A stretch of 64,000 nucleotides of DNA from Marthasterias glacialis (taxonomy: Eukaryota; Echinodermata; Asteroidea; Forcipulatida; Asteriidae). Within the stretch, counting starts at the first letter, position 1; every line of letters begins with the position of its first letter. The notes below the pieces were generated by a model. That model saw nothing but the letters and a program-made list of their open reading frames with translations. It was not told where the DNA came from and did no database searches. This document shows, piece by piece, positions 44,810 through 55,905 of the stretch. Both the position numbers and the translations under genes were made by a program. The DNA lies in the NCBI GenBank assembly GCA_911728455.2, contig OU452223.1, positions 8,826,174 to 8,890,173 on the forward strand, written 5' to 3'.

Positions 44810-45662
44810 ACATATGGTGCACAGCATGTACTCATTCATGATCTCAAGTCTGTTAAGTATGTACTGTATTTATTATTAATTCACAGTCTGTGTAGTGTAA
44901 CACTGTACAAGCCGACCTCGAAAATGATTTCACCTGTTTTCTACTGTATACAAAACAACTGATACATGTATGTATACTTGCCTCAGAGTTTGCATTCTTA
45001 AGTAGGGACCTTTCACAATGTTACACGCACACAAATTTGACGATGCGAAACTGCTCTAACATGCAGTCCTTATAAGTTGATTCATAAAAATGTGAAATTC
45101 CATTCCAGAGAGTTTTCCACAGGTTAGTACTACCACACTACTACGTTGCTGTTAAAATCACCATGTTGGAATGCATATGTAGACTGTCAGTGTCAAATCA
45201 TTCAATCCTTGCAGTTATATCTGAGAAGCTTGGGTGGTTCAAACATAATGGGTGCTGAAATTATTTTGTAGATGTGTTTATGTGCAAAGCCAAAGTCAAG
45301 TTTACCGTAAAATTAGGCTACACTTTCTGTTACAAAGACGCCAAATGAACCACAGCTAAATATTGAGTAAATCTTTGCAGATCTTGTATTTGACAAACTC
45401 AAGTAATTTCTATTCTTTGACAGAGTGCTGAACGATCGATTTATAAATAATGTTCAGATAATTTGCACATCAGTGGTTTTCAAATTGTTGTTCAGAAGAT
45501 AGACACCAGGGAAATGTGCCCTAATTAATGTGCACCCATGATGCGGCTGTGCACATACATGTAGCAAAAAGTTTGTCAGACTTTTTGCTGTTTAACATAA
45601 CATTTCCTTTGTTTTCTGGAAAACAGAAAACACTTTGAGTGAGAATTTCCCAGACTACTGGT

Positions 45663-46035
45663 TTAAAGACCCATCTCAACATTGGTTAACTGACTGCAAA
45701 TGCTTCCATTCTTTGCACAAACCAAGATATTTGTAATAAAACCGACCTGTGAAAATGTCAGCTCATTTCGTTGTTTCATTTGCAAGAAAACAGTTCAAAT
45801 ACATGTACATTCAGCATTTTTGTACGCATTCCTATAGGCAGAGTTTTCGTCTCACTGAGACGAAAATCTAATTTTGGATCTTATTTCACTTATTATTTAA
45901 ACAACGATAACACTTTAGGCAGATATATTTCAAGGAAAGTTTTCTACCATCATTATCTTTATACCATGTAAGGTATATCTAAATCTGTGAACATTTGTGT
46001 TTTTCTTCTTACCAATGTTGAGCCGGGGCTTTAGC
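45663..46035. mobile_element. TTAA-flanked MITE family E, copy 2
   Basis: Ends TTAAAGACCCATCTCAAC and TGTTGAGCCGGGGCTTTAG. Same orientation and order of blocks as 38072-38414, with a central hairpin TTTTCGTCTCA-C-TGAGACGAAAA at 45847-45869 that copy 1 lacks or has lost. The right TTAA has become TTAG. Confidence 0.75.
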
Positions 46036-49000
46036 ACTACTACTAGTCGTGTAATACAAGCCCAGTGGCTTGATAATACTGAAATTGTTTTTTAACTATA
46101 TGTCAGACTTCCATGTTCATCTTCAACTCAAAAGCAAGCTGTTATTATTAGCTAATCACACTGAAGTAATACTTGCGCTAACAACATGCTTTCAGCCAGT
46201 TCCTGTGTAAGTTTGTCTTGCATGATTAAACAAGCCCAACGGTTTGTAATACGGCCTTTGCTTCTGCCAAGGCCAGGGGAAAGGTTGCTCCAACTTATTG
46301 TTCTTTGGCAATGCTACATGTGTGAAAACTCAGAATTTGTTTTTAAATAGAGACTTGTTTTTTCATCCTTAACTAAATGTACATGTTTGTGTCTAGACAT
46401 CATTGGTTTAACAGAAAGGCTTAAATGCACTCACAGTGTTTCCTAGGCTGAGCGAAGGTGGTGAGAAAAAAAAAGAAGCAAAAAATATACCCCCAAATTT
46501 AGGCCAACAACTTTGTCTTGTTGATTCAAGTCACCTACATTTTTGAATTCTTGAAATGTTGAGGTCAAGGTCATGGTAAAAAGCGAAAAACATGGTGAAT
46601 GAGCCAGAACTTAGGCTATAATATGTGAACTCAAGCGCTACAAAAATTTGGGTTGGTTCCATCCACAAAAGTTTCTGAATTACTGAAATATACACACGCG
46701 TACAAGCAGAAGTCAAGGAAAAGTTACATTTGTGACAAAATGAATCGCCTCTCAGAATTGTTCACTTCACGAATCTACACAAAGGAGTGATGCTTGTCTT
46801 CTGAATGAGCAGGGAAACACTGCTCTCCAGAATGCAGACTGTCTTTTGTTAAAGTTTGTGTTTTCCTGAATCGAATGGAATTTAATTACATGCTTGACAC
46901 AACCTTTAAAATGTCAAGTACATGTAGAAACATTACTTCATTTACCAATGATGTGATGGGGGGGGGGGGGGGGGGGAGGAATACAGGCTCCATACACAAT
47001 GTACTGCCAAAGAGTAATTTTGTCAAAGTTCAAATTGTATTAATTCTCACTTAAAAACCTGCTAAAGACAAACCCAATCAAGAAGCATCCATTTCAAAGG
47101 GTAATTAATAACAGTATGCACTGAATTTGACACTACAACTACATGTTTTTCACTCTGCTAATAATCAACACAGTTCCTCTTCACGACCCCCCCCCAAAAA
47201 AAAAAAAAGAAGAAAAAAAGAAGAAGGAGATGAAAGAAGGAGAAGATGTCTCCCAACTTCCACAGTGCCTCAAGTCAACGGAAGTGGTCCCCATTCGAAA
47301 TAGTCAAGAGCACACGTTATCCACAAAATAAAATGCATAACCTTAAGGCATGGACAGAAAAGAAGAAAGACTGAAGAAGAAAAAAAGGTCTTGGGAATGG
47401 GATCTCCTTGTGAGTGCTGAAAAGTGTTCAGACATACAGTGCATGTAAATGAATCACCTCTGGATACGTTCCCACCGTCTTACGGTCTCGAACGGCGCGT
47501 GTAGAAAAGTACAAATTTCCCCGGGCCTCGATATCAGAGAGAGAGACAAGCTGAAATGGGGATAGGTTACCTAAATTCACCTGGATCCAAGGATTCTTAT
47601 TCACCAGTTGAGTACCTAACAAATTACAATGCTAAATGAAGATATTTTAACCTTTACTAACAGACCTGATATTTTGTTGCCGTAACGGCAAGGCAGTTTT
47701 CCCTCCCTTAGTAGAGGGCACCTCTATAAGAGAAACGTAAGATTCTACTTTAAAACATTTCAAGGGGCACCACGGCAATGACCGGGGGGCATGGAGGCGA
47801 TTGTCTTCTGTTGCCTCCGTGAGGCCTCGGGTCTGTAATAGTACATGTTTATTACATTCATCCCCACTCTGAATAAACACAGGCAACTTCTACTTCTGTT
47901 TCCATTTCTATCTCTGTGATCACTGAATCAGAAATACTAACTTCATTTGTAAAGTGATTAGTTTTTCCTCTTTTTCGGTCATATACTAAAACACACCTAC
48001 TCAAGAATGTGGAAAGTCGTAGGTTCAGACTTCAGTTCCAATATGTTTTCCCCTGCAAGCTCAAATGAGCACACATTATAAGAGGGTAAACATATAAGAG
48101 TTTACAACTACTACATAACTTAGTGAGGGGCAACATTTACTGGGCTAGGAATTTCATTTTTGTTTCAGCTTCCGTTTTGTATACATACGGGAACCATTAA
48201 ATCAATATTTCTGATTTACTCTCATGTCCCACAATCTGATCAAAGAAAGAAATTGTTTTCCTCATCCCACAACTCTAAAACTTCCCTCCAGAGTAATGCA
48301 CGCATGTTTCTCTCACTCCATCAAAGGCACGTTAAAGGCAAAGAAATTACCCTGCGTACCCAAAGCAGAAATTTGTTTGATTTGATAAGGCTTTTAGCAT
48401 TTTGCAAGCTATTAAATAAACACATTAGTGAAGATACATACTGCACAAATACCCGCAGTAGTTTTTCTGACAGCACATAATGTTACCCAAGGCCATTTCC
48501 GAATCGTCCTTCATTAAAGGTGGTGTTTATTGTTTGTGAAATGTCTCTAGTCATGTCTCATCAGACAAGATGGAAAGCAATCAACCTCGTACATGTTCAC
48601 TGTTCCTACAGTTCATAAAATAAATGACAACAAAAACAAATGCCCATCTTTGAGAATATCGTTGGCAAAAAGAAACCTTCATTAAACAAGACCAAGACAA
48701 CAAAGGTTCTCATTGAAGCACTGGGATTTTTGTTTTCCTCTTTTCAAGAAAAATAGCAGATTCATTTAGCGTGGATTGCAAAACCTCTGCTGTGAGTCAC
48801 AGCCGATAATTGGTCCCATGGCCGGAACCAAGGCTGGAATCTCACTCCACCAAAATATAATGATAAATAATGAAGGAAGCCTCTTGATGTCTCAAAATCC
48901 TCTTCTTAGAACAAAAGGCATAAATGTCTAGAATCGCGGATTGAACAAGAACCCTAGCATAAAAGGGAGAAGTTGAGCATGAATTCCAGTAACCATCTGC

Positions 49001-49945
49001 CCTCTGTGTGTAGGTGAAATGAAGCATCGGACAGTAGTGCATGCACTGTGCACGCTCCGTAATGGAGTGTCCGGGCTACCTTCATCCGGTATTCCGATTT
49101 AACACAAAAAGACAAGTTTCACATCATCCGATTTCTGGCAGGGAAAATATCGGCGTGTGTACACGTCGTCCGGCATTAACTGGTTATGGAGGATAACATT
49201 TCAGATTATCAATCAATGATTTATCATTTTTTAACAAATTACAAAAATCACGGACTACCCAACTTTACCTTTAAGACTGCCCTGGGAAAGTAATTTTTGA
49301 TTTGATATTTTGGAAACAGGCAGTGGCTTACCATGAAGCCATCCTTGTAAATTATGACAAACTGATTTATTAACATGTGTCAACACCTGTGCCTGTGTAA
49401 CAGTGTAATATATGAGGGAACAAGCTTTTTCAAGGTACTCGACTGGCTCAGTTTGAAAAAAAAAAAAAAAATGCTTACTTTTTTCTTAATATCGATAACA
49501 ATACAAATTTTCCAGATAAATATTTCTGTATTAAACATGCCTGAAATAGTGCAAAGTATGTACACTCAACCCCCCGCCCCACCCAACATTTTAATTCTTG
49601 TTGCGATTTTTAAGTACACAGCAAATATCAACTTGCAAGAAATCTCTCATTTAGTTCTTATTGGGATTTGCCAAATTGGAAACAAGCACGTATACGAATG
49701 TGAGCACATTCTCTGATAAAAACAATCTGTACGTCAAGATTTTACTAAAAAAGTGTGACCGTCTCATTTGCTGAAAATTTCATACAATCGGCTAGTTGTA
49801 TGGTGCGTTTGTTGAAAATTTAAAGACGGCAGTTGTATCCGAGTCACCGTTCCTCAAGTCTGAGTCTGAGTCACGAGTCATACAAGTCTGGTGGAACTCA
49901 CTCTTCAAAAATCAGTGATGTACATGTTTGTATCATGTACGTCCA
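46036..49945. other. Stretch without gene, 46.0-49.9 kb
   Basis: Holds a G run at about 46960-46976, an A/G-rich block at 47195-47260 and a family C MITE at 47661-47835. Nothing else was recognised; short ORFs have no known motif. Confidence 0.5.
47661..47835 (+). mobile_element. hAT-like MITE family C, copy 5
   Basis: Ends CAGACCTGATATTT and GAGGCCTCGGGTCTG. The core is AAGGGGCACCACGGCAATGA followed by GGCATGGAGGCGATTG. Open frames across it are by-products of its GC-richer sequence. Confidence 0.7.
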
Positions 49946-50304
49946 CTGGGCTTGGAAGCTTACACTGGACCGCAGGCCCCCAGACGAGTGGCTTTAGAGT
50001 AGGGCCAGTGAACTCTCGACCAAACAAGTCCGGTTGTCTTTTGTTTTTCAACTGAATAATAAGTTTCTTTGCCAAGAGGTGCATCCTCTTATTATTTCAA
50101 CTTGATGTCATTCGTCATGTTCGCAGTAAAACTCATATTATGATGTATACTGACCTATGTACCCATACAACAAATAAGATAAATCTTCTCTTAGAGCTTG
50201 TTCAGATAAAAGATTCTGGTCTTAAATTTTTTTTTTAAACAACTAAGCATTTAGAGCTACGAGACATGCAGTCTTGTTGATTCTGCCCCCAAATTCAAGC
50301 CCCA
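49946..50304 (+). mobile_element. hAT-like MITE family H (CAGGGCTCGAA ends), copy 1
   Basis: Left CTGGGCTTGGAAGCTTACACT and right AAATTCAAGCCCCA, diverged inverted ends. The interior CACTGGACCGCAGGCCC, GGGCCAGTGAACTC, AACAAGTCCGGTTGTC, TTTTTCAACTGAATAATAA and AAGATTCTGGTCTTA matches copies 2 and 3. Confidence 0.7.
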
Positions 50305-51027
50305 TATACATGTACAATGTACGTGTGTATCATACCTAGAAATCAGCTCACATTCGGCTGAAAAAATGCACTCCTGCTTTATGTATCTTCAAAATTGGAG
50401 GATTGGAAATGTCACACGCTTCACAATATTAAAATGCTTGGGCACAGTCTCCTTATCAACTGTACTTTCATCAGGTGGATTGCGGGGAGGGGCATTGGTG
50501 CTTCAATGCAATACTAAGATTACAATCGAAAGGATCGTTTTGAAATGTCCACTGAAGGTTAACTGAACAACAATCAACATCTATTTATAACAACTATGCA
50601 ATCTTCAAGTATTGAAATGCACAATTCATATTTAGAAACTGACTGCTGCTTGCATTTCATCCTTCAATATGTCGACAATATAAAAAGAGGACAACTTGCT
50701 TGCCTATTTCTCCGCCGTTTCATGAATGCTAAGTGGAGTACACTTTGATTCTACACGATCCTGATGCATGACTGAGCACGCATTCTGTGGACTGACTGAC
50801 CGCTATATTTTTCCCCAATTGTATTCAGGATTAAGTGTGTACTTATAAGATACATGCAGAAAGTATTAAATATACATATTTATCTTGCATCCCATTTACG
50901 TGACGTACAGCCATTCATTATGCAGGCCAGATTGACCACTTACAAACAGTACGCTGTACATAATAAAGTTATATCACGACTAATCACAGTGCAAAACATA
51001 TGTAGAATGTACGGGTTGTTAAAAAAC

Positions 51028-51182
51028 AGTGGGTCAGGTTGGCTTAGTGGTTTCTTTCCCTGCCTTTCACCTGTGTGGGACCCTAGTTCGAATCCCACCT
51101 CAGACCGGAGCTTGTATGTAGATTGGGTTTTCAGTCCCCACCTGATTGCGTGGTTTTTCCCCCATTGGCATTTTCCACCCAC
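51028..51182 (+). mobile_element. tRNA-derived SINE
   Basis: TTGGCTTAGTGG (A box, 51039-51050) and TAGTTCGAATCCC (B box, 51084-51096), then GATTGGGTTTTCAGTCCCC and GATTGCGTGGTTTTTCCCC body blocks. No A-rich tail is obvious. The overlapping ORFs on both strands are incidental. Confidence 0.75.
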
Positions 51183-51592
51183 ATCTAAACATTGAAAATT
51201 TCTTCATCATCTCCTATTCATCCTGTTATTGACACTAATTTCGATGTTGGATGTGTAAAATATAAACTTAACAATGTTTTTATTGGCAAATTATTTAAAC
51301 AATTGTTGCATTCAAGACAACAATACCAGATATCTTCAGATATTATCATCTGACATTGTGGCCATTTTCAATACAATGTAGACAGCGATCAAAGAAACGC
51401 CTATATTCTCTTAACCCCAAATTATCCTTTTTAAAATCTTTCGCTCCATCTAGGCAACTGTTTCCATTGAGAGAATGCTATTGACCTACATAAATGAAGT
51501 GGATACTGAGTGTCAGTGAATGATGAGCTAAAGGACCAACTCCCTTTGAATTGTGAATTGGCAGCGATAACACTAACCATGCAGAGCCGGTA

Positions 51593-52051
51593 CAGGGCTT
51601 GAATACTACGCTGGACCACTGGCCTGAAGCCAGTGATTTTAGTGGGGGGGGGGGGGGGGCCAGTAAACTCACAACCGGACAAGTCCGGTCGGATTTTGTA
51701 TTTTTCAACTGAATACAAATACCTCAGTGTGTAATATCTTGAACAGGAACAAAGTATGTTCACATGTTGACTTTTGCATATGATAAATATCTTTCAATTC
51801 TGTTGAGTATCGAAGTAGGCTATACTTAACCAAAAGACAAATGAGATCCATCGTCTCTCTTTTTTTCTACTGTTTGTTAAAAAAAAACAAAAAAACACAG
51901 TTGATGAACATGCGTCATGAAGTTTTTTTCTCGTTTTGATTCTGGTCCTGTGTAAAGATTTCTGGTCTTGTAAAAAGTGTTCTGGTCCAGTAAACATTTT
52001 GAGTGACAAGCCCTGTGGTCTTGTGGATTTTTACCCCCAAGTTCGAGCCCC
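51593..52051 (+). mobile_element. hAT-like MITE family H, copy 2
   Basis: Left CAGGGCTTGAATACTACGCT and right CAAGTTCGAGCCCCG. The interior has GCTGGACCACTGGCC, GCCAGTAAACTCACAACCGG, ACAAGTCCGGTCGG, TTTTTCAACTGAATA and TTCTGGTCTTGTAAAAAGTG. A G run at about 51644-51658 lies inside. The tandem CTGGTCCTG, CTGGTCTTG and CTGGTCCAG units at 51942-51990 are an internal expansion. Confidence 0.75.
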
Positions 52052-52479
52052 GACTGTACAAATGCAAGCCCTACTTTTTGTGAATAGTTTTTACGGTTCA
52101 AAACAAGAAAATAACATACAATGAAGATTTTCTTTTTCACAGACTGGTTACTGTACAAGTCCACTGATTTTTTCCCACTACCTAACACACCCGCAAATGT
52201 ATGTAGGTGTACTAAAAATCCAGAATGCATGACAAGTTTTCGTGACAAACACACACAAACACAGAACCATAGAATGTGCAGAAAGTTTTTTTTCTTCCCC
52301 CAGCAGGTGCAGTAATTTGACAAATAAACCCACCTGATTCCTCAGGGTCAGAGTACAAAACCAACACCATGCAATCTTTATTAGTGTTATACCATGTATG
52401 TCTCGAGGGAACAATGAGCAGGCACTAACCCAAAGGTCACCATGCACCATTTGTAACAATGTCAAGTTATTTTTAATTA

Positions 52480-52545
52480 ATAATAAAGTTCTGATCTATA
52501 GCGCCTTACAGTTGGCATCAAAGCACTTTGCAATAAAACGGTGAA
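52480..52545 (+). repeat. Short repeat tail, GCGCCTTACAG type
   Basis: AATAATAAAGTTCTGATC then ATAGCGCCTTACAG and CAAAGCACTTTGCAAT. A weaker relative lies at 4315-4390 (TTATATGGCGCTTTA, AAAGCTCCTCACAG). This resembles a retroposon 3' tail common in marine invertebrates; the assignment is tentative. Confidence 0.4.
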
Positions 52546-54936
52546 CAGTTAAACATTACACAGGCAAGAAGAAGAAACAAACGTGACCTAAACATTATGT
52601 ATAGCTGCCAATGTGAATAACTTTAAAATCATTTCATTTCAAATGTGGTTTTGGTTTGGGGGCAGTGTTCAACTTTCATTGCACATATTTAGGACTTGAA
52701 AAAAAGTAAAAGTACAAAGGCTTTAAATCTCAAAATTTGTACTGGGCCAGAATTATGGTTTTATTTATTTATTGTTTTTTTTCAATTTCAATGTTTTGTC
52801 TTAATTCACTAATACTGGTCTATTCTAAAAAAAAACACATGAAACATTCTGTTAGGATGATAAGATATATGCATTCACAATGTACACACTTGTGTATTAT
52901 ACGTGCAGCCAATAAAAAATCAAAAATGCAAGATTTCAATTTTTTACTTGCATGTTATTGTGTAGTCTGGACAGGGGTTGTTTTAGTTCTTATGTCCTGT
53001 ACACAGAAAATGTATTTACATGTATGTACTTGTCTTAATCATCTAGAAGCCTCTGATCCATGGAAATGAAGATAAATCATTTACAAAAGGAAAAGGGTAT
53101 GCCTAATCATCAATTTCGATATTTCCCATTGCGGTGTTGGGCTTTTAAGGCAATACATCCACTCAAAGACAAGACCGATTGTAGTAAGACAGGCAACCTA
53201 CATAACAAACTTAAAATCATTGCGTGACAGATCCTTCTCACGGTATCCAATTAATGTGACCCCGGTCTGACCTTTCGGGGCTTTTTCTCCCTCACACTTA
53301 ATGCATTTTAGTCAAGGCATTGAAAGGCTAGGCCCACGACATCGCTCGGCTGGCCAATCATGTAAGGTGCCAAAGTCCCCCCCCCCTTTGAGAAAGCAAT
53401 CTGATTTGGGATATTTCTGCGTCAGTGTTATAACTGAGTCAGATAACTTCTCCTTCAAGGGAGATTGTAAAAGCTCATGGAGATGGCTATTCAGGCAAAG
53501 CCATTCAAGTCAACCTGGCGTGGGAATCACTGAATACTTGCAGGTTATTATTGATTGCTGGGCACGTTGGTTAAGCCATCCACATCCAGTGTGGATAGGC
53601 AGCTTGTACAGACGACCAAAATCGCTAACCATCTTGGGAATACTTTTCACTTGTTTGTAGTTTACCACTTGGAGTGAAGTCATGCCTGAAACTTCACTGG
53701 GAATATTCTCATCTCTAAAGTGAACTCAATCCCATCCTAATTATAGACAGATGTTGCTCAATTGTAATGGACTCCGAATAATCCCAATCTAATTCAACCC
53801 CAAAAAATGTTTTTAAGCTAGAGTTAGACACGCAAATCCAGTGCCTTCATTTTAAAATGGTTTGGTGGACTTTGTAAACTTGTACTTCGGAATTTGATGG
53901 ATTCAGATGGTAAAAATACATGTACCAATGTAGTTCGAACAAATGTAGACTTGGAAACAAATACCAACATGCTTCACAAGTAAAAAGATTATGATGAAAT
54001 ATACATCGACATAGAGTTAGGCTTTAACTCAACATACGTGTACACAACTGAGAAAAGAAAAACAATACATACCAACTTGATACACAACAGCCAAAAACAA
54101 TGACAGTAGGTTAAGAAAATCCTTGTTCTGGTTTTATAATCCCACAGTGAACAGAGCAAGAGAGAGAGCCTTTATTTAGCACAGGAGTAGGGCAATGTGG
54201 AGCTCAGTAGTATTCTCTTTGTGCTTGCAGCTAGCCTGCCGAAGTTGTGAACACGCTGTCACTGTCAATAATGTGCTCTCCTAGTGTGTGCTGGATGTAC
54301 ATGTATGGAGTGCTGTATGGACAGCCATCAGCTTAACTGTTCAGCTATGTGGACTGGTCCATTCCGGCCAAGAGGGGGGGTTGCCACCGCGTGGGGGAAA
54401 TTGTTATAGTGCAATCTAACGTTATGCAATTGTGTAGATGTCTGGCTCTGTGGTTTTCTGAATCAATAAGATGTTTAGGCATGCTCCATCAATTTCTCCC
54501 TGGGAATTGTCACGGGATCCATGGCATGGAAGTTGGGTTCATAATTGGCAAACACAATCCCATCATAGCCGCTCCATACTCCCTGCATCAACCAATGAGG
54601 CTAGCTGAAGCGAAGGAGGCCCTGGCTAACTTCAAGAAGATGCTGCATACTCCTGCACGTGCACATCATGTAATAGTTGTACTCCTCGTTAATAACAAGA
54701 GCTTATGTTGATTAAGAGACAAGCGTTTGATTGGACACAAAGTATCCTCACCACTCGTGTAATTCTCTCACAAAGAGGTATGTGGCCTGTTTTACAGTAC
54801 ACAAGGCCACAATAAAAGTTAACACAAAAGATGCACTTAAAGATTAAGATGACATCTCTTATCATTTGACTGCTGTCCTAATGGAGACTTAGGGGGGGGG
54901 GGGGGGGAGTTCTGGAAAACTGTTCAAGGATCCACA

Positions 54937-55001
54937 CATGTTACAAGGGATGGAGTTTGCACCTGAGTACAGACAGATCTAGTTATCCTCACAGGCCTAG
55001 A
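54937..55001 (+). repeat. 65-base exact direct repeat, left copy
   Basis: Begins CATGTTACAAGGGATGGAG and ends CACAGGCCTAGA; identical to 55134-55198. The unit distance is 197 bases and flanks differ on both sides. Confidence 0.95.
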
Positions 55002-55133
55002 AGTAATGTAGCAAGTGGCAAGACATTTTTTTTAATTTCCAAAAGCCAACAATTTGCCCTGATATTTGTGTTTAACATGAAGCACCTCTAGGAACTTTCC
55101 TAAATTCTCAAAACACAACAGATCAGTCCAACC

Positions 55134-55198
55134 CATGTTACAAGGGATGGAGTTTGCACCTGAGTACAGACAGATCTAGTTATCCTCACAGGCCTAGA
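55134..55198 (+). repeat. 65-base exact direct repeat, right copy
   Basis: Identical to 54937-55001. The 132 bases between copies are unrelated to the repeat. Identity suggests a recent duplication or an assembly artefact. Confidence 0.95.
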
Positions 55199-55506
55199 CG
55201 TCTCGCTGTTTCACATGACTTGCACTTGCAGTCAAATGTAACTCTGAAGAAAGTGTGAAATGTTACTTGGAACTGCTCACAATAACACGACAAAATCACA
55301 CTTATAAAACGTTCTCAAAAGCACAACTACCAAATCTTTAATTTTGGAACGAGTATACTGTTCCAAAATAAAGACCATAATAATTTAGGATCTGGCTGGA
55401 AGCCATGTCTCTCCAGGGGGTCCCCTACACAAATATTAATTACACATTTTGATTTAACTTCTTTGCTGTAGTTTCTGTAGGAGAACTTTTGGTATTTTTT
55501 AAGAAT

Positions 55507-55905
55507 TCAGGGCTCGAATTTAGGAGAAACATCCACAAGTCTAGAGGGCTTGTAGCTTACACTTTTTACTGGACCAGAATATATTTTACAAGACCAGAAA
55601 ATCTAATTAGAATAAACTTTCTACAAAGTTTAATATGTAAACTGTTTTTATTTGAACAAACACTAAGAGAACATCTCATTTGTATTATGGTGTTAATTAT
55701 GCTTCAATAGTCAATACAGTTGACGGATATTTATTTGACTCTAAGCCAACATTTGAACATCATTTTCTTTTTTATTACACAGTGAGGTATTATTATTCAG
55801 TTGAAAAACACAAGACCGCTGGACTTGTCCGATTGTGAGTTTACTGGCCCGATGCTAAAATCACTGGCCTCGGGCCTGTGGTTCAGTGTTAATTTCGAGC
55901 CCTGA
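55507..55905 (-). mobile_element. hAT-like MITE family H, copy 3, best ends
   Basis: TCAGGGCTCGAATTTA at the left and TAATTTCGAGCCCTGA at the right are inverted over 16 bases with one mismatch. It lies inverted relative to copies 1 and 2. CAGGGCTCGAA-type ends are familiar from hAT MITEs of fish and other animals. No clean 8-base duplication is seen. The ORF at 55489-55710 is within it and incidental. Confidence 0.8.

Larger units (their letters stand above)
52052..55506. other. Stretch without gene, 52.1-55.5 kb
   Basis: Contains the short tail at 52480, a poly-C run near 53378, two open frames of about 120 codons (53301-53660 and 54349-54711, both plus) with no domain I recognise, a G run near 54892-54907 and a 65-base direct duplication (54937 and 55134). 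Confidence 0.5.

Noticed and set aside
47143..47331. Lysine/glutamate-rich ORF resembling a coiled coil
   Set aside because: It is a purine-rich low-complexity stretch (AAGAAG runs).
53301..53660. 119-codon plus-strand ORF as a gene
   Set aside because: No recognised domain, no convincing splice or start context; length is within chance for this amount of sequence.
54349..54711. 120-codon plus-strand ORF as a gene
   Set aside because: Not recognised; the part with better composition is short and no flanking exons were found.
54937..55198. Two-unit start of a CRISPR-like array
   Set aside because: Only two copies, 65 bases long, in animal DNA; no array.
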